Positions 33,993-42,161 of a stretch of DNA of 64,000 nt are shown piece by piece. A program made the position numbers and the translations under genes. Source of the stretch: Candidatus Hydrogenedentota bacterium (GTDB lineage: Bacteria; Hydrogenedentota; Hydrogenedentia; Hydrogenedentales; SLHB01); the NCBI GenBank assembly GCA_029552745.1, contig JAKPDK010000134.1, forward strand, positions 1-64,000, written 5' to 3'. Position 1 is the first letter of the stretch. Each line of letters opens with the position of its first letter. The notes below the pieces were generated by a model. It ran no database searches. It was not told where the DNA came from and worked only from the letters and a program-made list of their open reading frames with translations.

Positions 33993-35407
33993 GCATGCAC
34001 CTCCTGTGGAACAGCCACCTCGAAACCGAGGTATGTGCTGAGTGCTTCTTGTAGTGGGGCGACGACTTTTCCGAAGGCAGCGCTCACATGATGGCGGTAG
34101 CCGTTACGTCCGACATGCAGGAGTACGTCTTGCAACCGAGGAATCTGGGCTACGCCCGCACATCCAAAAAAGTCTGCCGGTATGGGGTCCGTTGTGAATT
34201 CCCCTTCTCCGAGATAAAAACGCAGACGCCCTTCAGCGGTCATCATACTAGCGAATGTAAATGCGCCCGGTGCAATTCGTCCCACATTGCAACCGTAACT
34301 GTGCCCTTCGCCGACGGCATTGGCAAGAATGGCATGATCCACGATCTTGCCGGGTTCTTTCATCAAGGATTTGGGCACAGGGCCACAGTGGAAAAGAATG
34401 CATTTATCATCTTCGTCACCGTAGTTGTTATTCCAATCGAGGCACATAGACGGCGAGTAGGTAGCAAGCCGCAAGGCGTGCATGCTGACGGCATTGCCCA
34501 CGTCCACTTCGCAGGCAGCTGCCATGCCGCGATCGTTGAGTTCACCTAACAACACACACGGAGAGATGCCCAGATGTTTTTGCATTTCTATCCAACAACG
34601 TAGGGCAAGCGCATCCAGTTGGAACTCTTCGATAATCTGGTCAATCACGACACCCAACCGCACTAATTTATCTTTCGCATCGCTGGGCACATCCTCCCAG
34701 GATCCGCAGGCATCCAGTGATTGGAGTTTCGCGCGGTACGCCTCATCCTGTTTCACATTCGTCATGCGGGCAAATACGTCACTCAGATCGATCGTTTCCA
34801 TGGTAATACCGTGGCGCTGGAGAGCAAGTTCATCGATACGCACGGTCTTGAAGGCGGTTGTTCGCGCCCCTATGGCACCCACTGTCATACGGCGCAAGCC
34901 GTTTACCACACGGCAAACGGCGTCGAAAAAGCGGATGTTTTCCCGGAAGCGTTCGCTGGCTGGCGCTACGGTGTGGGGCTTTAGTGCTGTGTAGCGGATG
35001 CCGTTTTGATAGAACACGTCCATGATCGAGAATTTGCCGCAAAACGAATCCCGGCGAAGTGCCGGCGCCATTTTATTGAGATCGTCAGGGTACGCTTGAA
35101 TGAAGATAGGCACATCCGCATCTCGCAAAGCAGCAACTGCTCCGTTTTCGTCCCCAAAGTTGGGGAGAGACAAGATGATCCCTCCGTATTTCCCGCGATT
35201 GCGGCGCAAAAACTCAGCAAATTTTCTCCCCTCTTCGGGGGTTTCGATAGCGCCGTTTCGAGTGGCATCACGCTCCATCAAAATGCATTCATGGCCCAGT
35301 TCCTTGAGGATTCGCGGGATCTCTTCACGTGCTTCATCCATGAGACTCGCAGGGAAGAAGCCCCTGTTTGCCAAGCATAACGCAAAAACCGTCTTTTCTT
35401 GTTTCAT
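33989..35407 (-). CDS. L-fucose/L-arabinose isomerase-family protein
   Basis: 472 residues with a good AAAGGGG ribosome site. Shape and motifs follow the FucI/AraA C-terminal-domain superfamily: an N-terminal Rossmann-like half (IILSLPNFGDENG, then TVGAIGARTTAFKTVRID) and a metal-site half with the CWIEMQ.HLGISPC and ACEVDVGNAVSMHAL sequence. In this family the Glu and Asp of such segments bind Mn. Shorter than E. coli FucI (about 590 residues), so it belongs to one of the uncharacterised branches. First gene of the isomerase-aldolase-kinase operon. The sugar is unknown; the whole set could process fucose, a related deoxyhexose or a sulfo-sugar. Confidence 0.88.
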   Translation of the reverse strand: MKQEKTVFALCLANRGFFPASLMDEAREEIPRILKELGHECILMERDATRNGAIETPEEGRKFAEFLRRNRGKYGGIILSLPNFGDENGAVAALRDADVPIFIQAYPDDLNKMAPALRRDSFCGKFSIMDVFYQNGIRYTALKPHTVAPASERFRENIRFFDAVCRVVNGLRRMTVGAIGARTTAFKTVRIDELALQRHGITMETIDLSDVFARMTNVKQDEAYRAKLQSLDACGSWEDVPSDAKDKLVRLGVVIDQIIEEFQLDALALRCWIEMQKHLGISPCVLLGELNDRGMAAACEVDVGNAVSMHALRLATYSPSMCLDWNNNYGDEDDKCILFHCGPVPKSLMKEPGKIVDHAILANAVGEGHSYGCNVGRIAPGAFTFASMMTAEGRLRFYLGEGEFTTDPIPADFFGCAGVAQIPRLQDVLLHVGRNGYRHHVSAAFGKVVAPLQEALSTYLGFEVAVPQEVHA

Positions 35408-35808
35408 GCTTTGCCCCTTTCAGTTTCTGCATCGGCAGTTCGGTATCTGCTTAGGCTTTCCAGTTTACCACGGTCCACGGCAACGTTGCGAAATGAAGAA
35501 CGGGGCTCGAAGAGAAAGGCGAAAGACAGGGCAGTGGAAGCGAGCCCTCCTTTGCAAGAGCATCGCCTGTTTCAAAATGAATTACGTTGAAAGGCGCTTG
35601 TTTGCACTTTGAAACACCTTGAGGATGCAGAGTGTCAATGATGTGCTGTTTGCAGAAAGCGTTCATGGCGTAAGTGTATTTTTTACAATGGGTTACAAAC
35701 GTGTATGCGGCTGTGGCGGTTTTTGGCATCTAGGTTGCTATTACAGAGGTGCGCCGCAACAAACGGCGCAAGAAAGTTGAAAACAACAAGTGAAAGGAGG
35801 GACCAACT
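35408..35808. other. Divergent intergenic region upstream of the Hsp20 operon
   Basis: No gene. It separates the leftward sugar operon from four rightward Hsp20 genes. A perfect 6-bp stem (GCGCCG, loop CAACAAA, CGGCGC) spans 35751-35769 and lies 23 bases before the strong AAAGGAGG of the first Hsp20 gene. A TACAAT at about 35685 could be a -10 box, with only a poor -35. I see no clear CIRCE or sigma-32 consensus. Confidence 0.5.
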
Positions 35809-36270
35809 ATGATGTGGGATTTGGTGCGTGAATTAGAGTCGTTGCGCAGGGAAATGGAGCGAGCTTTTGAGAACTTCGGAGCGGATTTTGGAATCCATCC
35901 GTGGTTCCGTACAGCGTTCCTTCCCGGTCGTGCCGCGCGGGCGTATCCGATGCTGAATATCAGCGAGGATCGCGACGCGGTCTATGTGGAGGCGCTTGCG
36001 CCGGGGCTTGACACCGAGACGTTAGAAATCTCTGTTTTGAACAATCGGTTGCGCATCGCCGGCGAGAAACAGGCGCTTTCCAAAGACATTAAGCCGGAGG
36101 CTTTCCATCGCAGCGAGCGCAGTGCCGGTCGGTTTGTCCGCACGATTGATCTCCCGACGGAGGTCGATGCTGAGAAAGTTACGGCGGAATACAAAAACGG
36201 CATGTTGCTGATAACGCTGCCGAAAGCCGAGGCCGCAAAACCCAAACAGATTACGGTGAAAGTGGCTTGA
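35809..36270 (+). CDS. Hsp20 small heat-shock protein 1
   Basis: 153 residues, ATG 35809 behind AAAGGAGG. A short N-terminal arm (MWDLVRELESLRREMERAFENF), an alpha-crystallin domain (about residues 45-135, with AYPMLNISEDRDAVYVEAL, ..PGLDTETLEISV.., IAGEK), and a terminal motif with GMLLITLPKAEAAKPKQITV. Small heat-shock proteins hold unfolding proteins in a refoldable state as oligomers. First of four adjacent Hsp20 genes. Confidence 0.97.
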   Translation: MMWDLVRELESLRREMERAFENFGADFGIHPWFRTAFLPGRAARAYPMLNISEDRDAVYVEALAPGLDTETLEISVLNNRLRIAGEKQALSKDIKPEAFHRSERSAGRFVRTIDLPTEVDAEKVTAEYKNGMLLITLPKAEAAKPKQITVKVA

Positions 36271-36315
36271 TGGCGTGAGGAAAACAGTTGGTACGAGGCA
36301 AGGAGGTGACTAGCC

Positions 36316-36705
36316 ATGAAGGAAACAACGACTGTACCGGTGAAAGCAGAAAAGCAGGTGCCCGAAACCCGTGAGGAAACCCGGACCCTGACGCCGCCCG
36401 TGGACATTTTCGAGATTGACGACGGCTTGGCGGTCGTGGTCGATCTCCCCGGAGTGGATAAGTCGGGGGTAGACATCCGTGTGGAGAATAACATCCTCAC
36501 GATTAAGGGCACGGTTGACCATAAGACAGCTGGCGATCCCGTATACAAAGAATTCGAACTGCTGAACTACTATCGGCAGTTCCAACTCGGTGAGAAAGTG
36601 GATCAGAACAAGATCCACGCGGAGATGAAAGGTGGCGTGCTTACCATCTACCTGCCCAAGGTGGAGGAAGCCAAGCCGAAGAAGATCTCCGTGAAAGTGT
36701 CGTAA
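36316..36705 (+). CDS. Hsp20 small heat-shock protein 2
   Basis: 129 residues, ATG with AAGGAGGTGA upstream. Alpha-crystallin domain (about residues 30-125), with PPVDIFEIDDGLAVVVDLPG.., LTIKGT, and YLPKVEEAKPKKISVKVS at the end. The first 25 residues are short and polar, so the N-terminal arm is much smaller than in the others, implying a different oligomer size. Located 45 bases after Hsp20 1. Confidence 0.96.
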   Translation: MKETTTVPVKAEKQVPETREETRTLTPPVDIFEIDDGLAVVVDLPGVDKSGVDIRVENNILTIKGTVDHKTAGDPVYKEFELLNYYRQFQLGEKVDQNKIHAEMKGGVLTIYLPKVEEAKPKKISVKVS

Positions 36706-36713
36706 ATCTATTC

Positions 36714-36738
36714 GGCTTGGCGGAAACCCCGCCAAGCC
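36714..36738 (+). terminator. Intercistronic stem-loop (possible attenuator)
   Basis: GGCTTGGCGG-AAACC-CCGCCAAGCC, a perfect 10-bp stem with 5-base loop, followed by CTTTAC. It starts nine bases after the stop of Hsp20 2. The T-tract is short, so partial termination or 3' protection of the upstream message is more likely than full termination. Confidence 0.55.
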
Positions 36739-36775
36739 CTTTACACATGAATAATAGAGAAGGAGGTGTTGGACG

Positions 36776-37252
36776 ATGTCAAATCTGGTTCCAGTACCGT
36801 TGCGTGACTCCTTAGAAAGGTTCCGTAGAAGTGTGTTGGACCTGTTTGAGAACTGGCTTCCCGGAGAACGGCAAAGCGGCTTGACGCGTGAGAGCACGTT
36901 CTGGCCTACCGCGTTCTTCTCGATGGGAGGGCCAGCAGTCGACGTGCTGGAAGATGATGACTCCGTCCGAGTCATTGCCGAGTTGCCGGGGCTCGACGAA
37001 AAGGATTTCAGCGTGGAGGTCGAAGGTTCGCGCCTGTTGTTGCGTGGTGAAAAGAAAACATCTCGTGAGCACAAGGACCGCAACTGCTACTATTCCGAAT
37101 GCAGTTACGGCTCATTCTCTCGGGTGATTCCGTTACCATGCGAGGTGCAGGCGGACAAAGCCTCCGCTACCTATAAGAAGGGTGTTCTGGAAGTCGTATT
37201 GCCCAAGACCGAGGAAGCCAAATCCAAACGCATCAAAGTTCAAGTCTCCTGA
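36776..37252 (+). CDS. Hsp20 small heat-shock protein 3
   Basis: 158 residues with GAAGGAGGTG upstream. An N-terminal amphipathic arm of about 40 residues (LRDSLERFRRSVLDLFENWL), alpha-crystallin domain (about 50-145, PAVDVLEDDDSVRVIAELPG..., LLLRGEKK), then VLEVVLPKTEEAKSKRIKV. An Asp/Glu-rich loop differs from the other copies. Bounded on both sides by stem-loops. Confidence 0.96.
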   Translation: MSNLVPVPLRDSLERFRRSVLDLFENWLPGERQSGLTRESTFWPTAFFSMGGPAVDVLEDDDSVRVIAELPGLDEKDFSVEVEGSRLLLRGEKKTSREHKDRNCYYSECSYGSFSRVIPLPCEVQADKASATYKKGVLEVVLPKTEEAKSKRIKVQVS

Positions 37253-37268
37253 CCATTCCCATTGCTCG

Positions 37269-37309
37269 AGACATTGGGCGAGCGAGAAGTATCTGCCCGC
37301 CCAATGTCT
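37269..37309 (+). terminator. Intercistronic stem-loop (possible terminator/attenuator)
   Basis: AGACATTGGGCG at 37269-37280 pairs perfectly (12 bp) with CGCCCAATGTCT at 37298-37309, followed by TTACTC. It lies 17 bases after Hsp20 3 and 42 before Hsp20 4, separating the soluble Hsp20s from the membrane-anchored one. Confidence 0.55.
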
Positions 37310-37350
37310 TTACTCGATAACAATTTTCATATAAGAAAGGAGAGGTTCCC

Positions 37351-38031
37351 ATGTCAGACGAAAGAAAGACCAATCGTCTACTTGTGGGTATCGCGGTGTT
37401 GCTGGTCATCGCGGTGGCATTTCTCGGGTACTCCGTTTACGCATTGAGCCATCGGCTCGATCAGGTATTGAAGGAACAAAAAGCATCGCTCGTTGCTCCT
37501 GAATCGGTGCAGTCGCAGCCTCCTGCTCAGGAACCGCCGCGGGTGGCACAACCGGCTCCGTCTTTGCCACCTTTGAGTCCGGAACCCAGTTTGCCCTCAC
37601 CCTTTGATCCGGGCACGTGGGATCCCTTCCGCGAAATGGCTGAAATGGAAGAACGCATGGAGCAACTGTTTAATGATGCTTTTCACCGTTTCCACATGAG
37701 CCCGCGATTTGGTGACCTTGCGAAGGACATCGGGTTCAACCCGAAGTTTGACATGAGTGAAGATGACACCAAGTATACCATTCGCCTCGATATTCCGGGC
37801 GCCGACACGGCTAACCTGCAGATAAAGTTGGACGACAGAACGTTGACGATTTCCGGCACCCGCGAAAAAGAGGCGGAAGAACAACTTCCTGGACGCGCCA
37901 TTCGCCAAGAACGACGGATTGGACAGTTTCAGCGCACAATCACCCTGCCCGGTCCGGTCAAACAGGGTAGCCTCAAGAGTGAGTACAAAGATGGTGTGCT
38001 CACCATAACCATCGAAAAAGAAAAGAGCTGA
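37351..38031 (+). CDS. Membrane-anchored Hsp20 family protein
   Basis: 226 residues with AAAGGAGAGG upstream. A transmembrane helix (about residues 10-31, GIAVLLVIAVAFLGYSVYAL) is followed by a Pro/Gln-rich linker (about 45-85), an amphipathic helix with EMAEMEERMEQLF, and a terminal alpha-crystallin domain (about 130-225, NPKFDMSEDDTKYTIRLDIPG, LTISGTREK). Anchoring of an Hsp20 domain on the periplasmic side is unusual. No terminal I-x-I motif is visible. It closes the Hsp20 array, then repeat DNA follows. Confidence 0.93.
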   Translation: MSDERKTNRLLVGIAVLLVIAVAFLGYSVYALSHRLDQVLKEQKASLVAPESVQSQPPAQEPPRVAQPAPSLPPLSPEPSLPSPFDPGTWDPFREMAEMEERMEQLFNDAFHRFHMSPRFGDLAKDIGFNPKFDMSEDDTKYTIRLDIPGADTANLQIKLDDRTLTISGTREKEAEEQLPGRAIRQERRIGQFQRTITLPGPVKQGSLKSEYKDGVLTITIEKEKS

Positions 38032-38081
38032 AGCGACCGGTGTGGGTGGCTGTTAATGTGTTAATGAACCTTATCTTCGCT

Positions 38082-38227
38082 TGTCATTGCGAGAAGTGCC
38101 GTTAAGCACGACCTGGCAGTCCCCTTGGGAATTCGGAGCAGACCCAGTCTATGCAATGCGTTCTCTTGCGCTATGCGGTGAGTAGATTGCTTCGTCGCGT
38201 CGAGGGACTCCGCTCCTCGCAATGACA
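38082..38227. repeat. TIR palindromic element, 146-base copy
   Basis: Begins TGTCATTGCGAGAAG and ends CTCCTCGCAATGACA; inner motifs GGCAGTCCCC and AGATTGCTTCGTCGCG match those at 18.5 and 61.0 kb. The left terminus has one substitution against the 61.0 kb copy. Confidence 0.8.
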
Positions 38228-38302
38228 AGCGGAAAGGATGCGGCATGCCTCACTCCTACGAGTGGGCGTAGGATATACGTAGAGGTGGTGCGGTGCAGGT
38301 GA

Positions 38303-38324
38303 GGGCGAGCACACTGCCTCGCCC
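38303..38324. repeat. GGGCG-type palindrome
   Basis: GGGCGAG, an eight-base loop, CTCGCCC, then CCTGCAGG. Same suffix pattern as the 18.74 and 61.15 kb copies. Confidence 0.7.
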
Positions 38325-38408
38325 CTGCAGGGGACACCACATGGACGCAGGTAGGAATGCTTACGCTACGCTGTGTCCGTCGAATAGCACCGGGCGCTGC
38401 GACGGTAA

Positions 38409-39338
38409 TCAAGAAAACAGGGCTTCTACAAATTGGCGTGGATCGAAGGGCTGCAGGTCATCTACTGACTCGCCGACTCCTATGAACTTGATGGGGATAC
38501 CGAGTTGTTTTTGTATGGCGACGGCGATGCCGCCTTTTGCGGTGCCATCAAGTTTGGTGACGACGACTCCTGTGACTTGGAGCGCCTCAGTAAACACACG
38601 TGCTTGTTGAAGCCCGTTTTGTCCGGTGGTCGCATCCAGGACGAGGAGGACCTCGTGAGGGGCGCCGGGGATTCGTTTGGCAACGACCCGCTGGACCTTT
38701 TTCAACTCTTCCATCAGATTTACCTTCGTATGGAGTCTGCCGGCGGTATCAATGATGAGCCAATCTACACCGCGTGCCGCGGCGGCATCTGCTGCATCGT
38801 ATGCTACCGCGGCAGGGTCCGCGCCGTCCTTATGTTTAATTAAGGGGGCGCCCACACGTTCGCACCATACGGCAAGTTGGTCTACTGCCGCGGCACGGAA
38901 GGTGTCTGCGGCGCCGATCAGCACGGATTTCCCTTGCGCCATCGCGAGAGCCGCGAGTTTGGCAATGGTGGTAGTCTTTCCGGAACCATTGACACCGACA
39001 ACCAGCATGACGCGCGGTTTTTCCGGATGATCCCATTGAAATGTGTGTTCTCCGGGTTCTAGCGAACGGGTGAGTTCTTCCTTCAGGACTTCGTAGAGTT
39101 GTTCCGGGTTTTCTAGTCTCTTCTCGCGTGCTACGCGTCGCATATCTTCCAAGATAGCCAGGGTGGTTTCTACACCCAAATCGGCTTGAATCAAAACGGC
39201 TTCTAATTCTTCAAAGACTTCGTCATCTAACCGCGTTTTGCCGGTAAACACCCGCCGGACGTTGTCTGCCAAGGCGTCACGAGTCTTAACAAGTCGTTCT
39301 TTTAGTCGTGCGAAAAACCCTTTTGGGGCCTCAGCCAT
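38409..39338 (-). CDS. ftsY: Signal recognition particle receptor FtsY
   Basis: SRP receptor GTPase that docks ribosome-SRP complexes at the inner membrane. ATG 39338 has GAGGAGAG just upstream; an earlier in-frame codon at 39410 would add 24 residues without support. 309 residues: the N-domain four-helix bundle (FFARLKERLVKTRDALADNV), then the G-domain with VVGVNGSGKTTTIAKLA, DTFRAAAVDQL, IDTAGRLH, TKLDGTAKGG. The acidic A-domain of E. coli FtsY is absent, as in many phyla. Confidence 0.97.
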   Translation of the reverse strand: MAEAPKGFFARLKERLVKTRDALADNVRRVFTGKTRLDDEVFEELEAVLIQADLGVETTLAILEDMRRVAREKRLENPEQLYEVLKEELTRSLEPGEHTFQWDHPEKPRVMLVVGVNGSGKTTTIAKLAALAMAQGKSVLIGAADTFRAAAVDQLAVWCERVGAPLIKHKDGADPAAVAYDAADAAAARGVDWLIIDTAGRLHTKVNLMEELKKVQRVVAKRIPGAPHEVLLVLDATTGQNGLQQARVFTEALQVTGVVVTKLDGTAKGGIAVAIQKQLGIPIKFIGVGESVDDLQPFDPRQFVEALFS

Positions 39339-39410
39339 AGTCTCTCCTCTTCTTGTTTCGAAATAAGTGATGAAAGCCTGGTTTTTGAATCTTACAAAAT
39401 CTGAGGCCAT

Positions 39411-42008
39411 TCAGGGAATCTCAACAGCGTCCATCATTTCATGGAAAGCACGTCTGTGAGGTTCTCCTGCTTCTGCGTAGTGCGTAATCCCTTCTCGGGC
39501 TACGATAGCCTTAAACCGGTCGTACGTGCCGTCTGCCTTTGCTTCAATCGGGGACCGACGGCATTTCAGATACATGATAGGCAACCGTGCCATCTCGACA
39601 CGCTGTCGAATTTCTTCATTGTCAGCAACTTTCTCCGCCTCATCGAAGAGCCGCTCTGCCTTTCTCACAAAATCATCCGAAAAGATTCTGTCTTCCGGCG
39701 AGAGCCCCAGATGGATGTGCGTGTCGGGAGTTATTTGATTATGGAGCAAGTCAAAATATGCCTTTACGTATTGTCCGGCTCTGCCGTAGTAACCGTACAT
39801 AAAATCGTCGATCACAGATGGAACATCAATCTCGGGGTCCCACAACAGCTTGGAAAGGACGTAGGCTCGCAGTTCCGCAAATTCCCCACCCCGACTTTGG
39901 TAGGCTGCCTGCTCCATAATGCCGATAGCGTTGTGATCGCGGAAGAATTGGATGTTGGGTTGCAAGACGCGGAAATTGGGATAGGGCATGATGTAGTGAC
40001 TGAAGTTGACCACGTAGTCCCAGATATACAAATGCGGCGCTATTTTAGCCCAACCTTCCATGTCTTCGACAAAAGACTCATTTTCCGGGCAGTGGCGAAA
40101 GTCGTGGGCAAAACAACACTCGATACTGCAAAGTCTCACCACCACATTGTCGCGTGGCTTTATGCTCTTCGGCGGTTTACGGGTATATTGATACGCCAGG
40201 GTACCAATGAACTTGTCCGGAAACTCTTTCTTGACGGCGTCCGCCACCTGATTCACGAACCAGATGACCACACCCGATTCGCTGCCTTCTGCTTTGGCGA
40301 TGGCTTGGCACTTCTCGCATTGGCAGGGGTTTCCCCAGTCGTTCTGTGAAACATCGTAAATAAGATATTGGGGCAGTTCCCTCATTTTTTTCTTGATCCT
40401 GTCGATTACGATTTGGAGGACATCCGGATTCGTCAAACACAGTTGAGCGCGTTCGTATTGCCGTTTGCCATCAACAAGGCTGTAATACTCCGGATGACTT
40501 GCAAAGAACTCTTCCGGAGGCACCAGCGGAAAGAAAGTATGAACCGCCCAATAGCATTCGAGTCCGCCGGGCTGTTCGCGCCAGGTCATTGCCCCATTGA
40601 CGCGGTTGCGTGCCGCCCAGATAGGGTCAAAGGCTTCGAAGTAGAAGTCATTGCGGACACGAATCCCGGGCTTTTCGGCATGCTCCAGACCCGTGAAGGC
40701 ATAGCGCTGCTTTTTCGGGGCTACGGTGACACGTGGGGTATAGAATCGCACTCCCATTTCGCGTTCCAGGAAAGACATGACTCCGTACATCGTGCCCCGG
40801 TCTCTGCCGCCCAAAATGAAAATGCTCGGTCCCATGTTGAAATATCGGAAGGATTCGTCGCCGGGAAGCGGTGGTTTTGAATGCAGCTGCGGCACTGTTT
40901 TCCAAAGTTTCGGGAATGAATCGTCATAACCAATGTAAATCGCTTTTTGAGGCGGCCGGGAAGACATACCTACGATGGGGAAATCAGCGCCGCTGACTTC
41001 GTGGAGCCAATGTCGCATTTCTTCGGCAGCCCACCGCTCCGATTCCGAGGGATTTGAGTTCAGCACAATGGAATAGTCGGTCGTGCCGTTTTCGAAGACT
41101 ACGTGCTCGTCACGTGTACCCGCTCGAAAAGGTATTTCAGTCATGCTTTTCTCTCCTCCTTTGAATTGAAATGCCACCCGAAGAACATAGTCTCGATAAA
41201 GGTTTTTGTCGATCCCCAGCGGTGTGTCTTTTTTCCCACCCCATGTTCCTCGCCAGACTTCTTGGTCTGGGGTCGAAGCGGGCGCTACGCTCAGTTCGAT
41301 TTTGTCAGCTAGCGTGTGCCAGAGGTCACTCGAACCGTTCATCTGAAACAAGGCGCCGCCTTCTTTTGTGGAAATGACCTGGATGATTCTGGTTCTGTCT
41401 TGAACCACCTTGGAATCCCAAGGTACAAAGCGCGCGGCGAACTGCCATTTATTACCTCGCTCTTCAATTTTTGCCAGCAAGGTATTTTTACCGCGTTGCA
41501 AGAGGACAGGCGCGGCATCGAGGTCGAATTTCAACCCACCGGATGCCGGATGCGTTATGATTTCCTCCCCGTTGAGCCACACACGTCCCCCATCGTTAGC
41601 ACCGAAAAGGAAGAGAGCCGGGGTGTTTTTCTCGCATAGGATTTCACAATAGGCGTAAGCTATTCCGGTCGCCTGTTGAGATACCGCACCGTCTAAATCA
41701 ATATAGTCATGGGGCGAGATGTGGTGTTTCCATCGAATTGGTGCGTTTTTGTTTTTTTCCGCATCCATAACTACTTGCGGATTCTCTTCCCCGCCTATGT
41801 CACGGAGATAATCGGTGAACATCCCCGATAAACGGATGTTGTCCACGTTTTCTTGATCTCCTACGAGCGGGAAGGGACCGCATAGTGCCCATATGCGCAA
41901 ATACGCTGATGAAGGTTCTCCGCGATACAAGGGTGGGGACGTTTCTGCAAAAGTACACAAACTCAGGCTAAGCGACAGCAAACTAGCAAAAAGCATAACG
42001 TTGCGCAT
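39411..42008 (-). CDS. Secreted DUF4838 protein with N-terminal carbohydrate-binding-like domain
   Basis: 865 residues. ATG 42008 has GGAGGAG upstream and starts a signal peptide (MRNVMLFASLLSLSLSLCTFA); a start at 42038 is less fitting. An N-terminal PA14/jelly-roll-like module (about 30-195, GANDGGRVWLNGEEI, LLQRGKNTLLAKIEE) is followed by a beta region. Then comes the alpha-glucuronidase-like N-domain (PSIFILGGRDRGTMYGVMSFLEREMGVRFYTP) and DUF4838 (ICLTNPDVLQ-like QLCLTNPDVLQIVIDRIKKKM, SQNDWGNPCQCEKCQA). Family members are thought to act on polysaccharides; activity here is unknown. The first 20 residues of ftsY's old reading frame overlap no feature of this gene; the gap is 72 bases. Confidence 0.82.
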   Translation of the reverse strand: MRNVMLFASLLSLSLSLCTFAETSPPLYRGEPSSAYLRIWALCGPFPLVGDQENVDNIRLSGMFTDYLRDIGGEENPQVVMDAEKNKNAPIRWKHHISPHDYIDLDGAVSQQATGIAYAYCEILCEKNTPALFLFGANDGGRVWLNGEEIITHPASGGLKFDLDAAPVLLQRGKNTLLAKIEERGNKWQFAARFVPWDSKVVQDRTRIIQVISTKEGGALFQMNGSSDLWHTLADKIELSVAPASTPDQEVWRGTWGGKKDTPLGIDKNLYRDYVLRVAFQFKGGEKSMTEIPFRAGTRDEHVVFENGTTDYSIVLNSNPSESERWAAEEMRHWLHEVSGADFPIVGMSSRPPQKAIYIGYDDSFPKLWKTVPQLHSKPPLPGDESFRYFNMGPSIFILGGRDRGTMYGVMSFLEREMGVRFYTPRVTVAPKKQRYAFTGLEHAEKPGIRVRNDFYFEAFDPIWAARNRVNGAMTWREQPGGLECYWAVHTFFPLVPPEEFFASHPEYYSLVDGKRQYERAQLCLTNPDVLQIVIDRIKKKMRELPQYLIYDVSQNDWGNPCQCEKCQAIAKAEGSESGVVIWFVNQVADAVKKEFPDKFIGTLAYQYTRKPPKSIKPRDNVVVRLCSIECCFAHDFRHCPENESFVEDMEGWAKIAPHLYIWDYVVNFSHYIMPYPNFRVLQPNIQFFRDHNAIGIMEQAAYQSRGGEFAELRAYVLSKLLWDPEIDVPSVIDDFMYGYYGRAGQYVKAYFDLLHNQITPDTHIHLGLSPEDRIFSDDFVRKAERLFDEAEKVADNEEIRQRVEMARLPIMYLKCRRSPIEAKADGTYDRFKAIVAREGITHYAEAGEPHRRAFHEMMDAVEIP

Positions 42009-42161
42009 GACCTTACTCCTCCAGATCCATTCCGCCACCGAAATATATTAAGCATAACGTGTTATAAATAGATAATCAAAAGAAAAAATTACTTGAGTTA
42101 TTCCTTGTTTTGCTATAAACTTAGAAAAATGATATATTATGGAAGTTTGTAAAGAAATATT
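42009..42161. promoter_or_regulatory. AT-rich divergent promoter region
   Basis: 153 bases between the leftward DUF4838 gene and the rightward exopolysaccharide locus. Very AT-rich, unlike its surroundings. Candidate rightward elements are TTGAGT with TATAAA 15 bases on, and TATATT about 27 bases before the ATG. Only the composition is certain. Confidence 0.4.

Larger units (their letters stand above)
38032..38408. other. Repeat-bearing convergent intergenic region
   Basis: No gene. Lies between the 3' ends of the Hsp20 array and ftsY, and holds a full TIR element (38082-38227), a degenerate GGGCG-like palindrome near 38236-38262 and a good one at 38303-38324. Confidence 0.75.
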
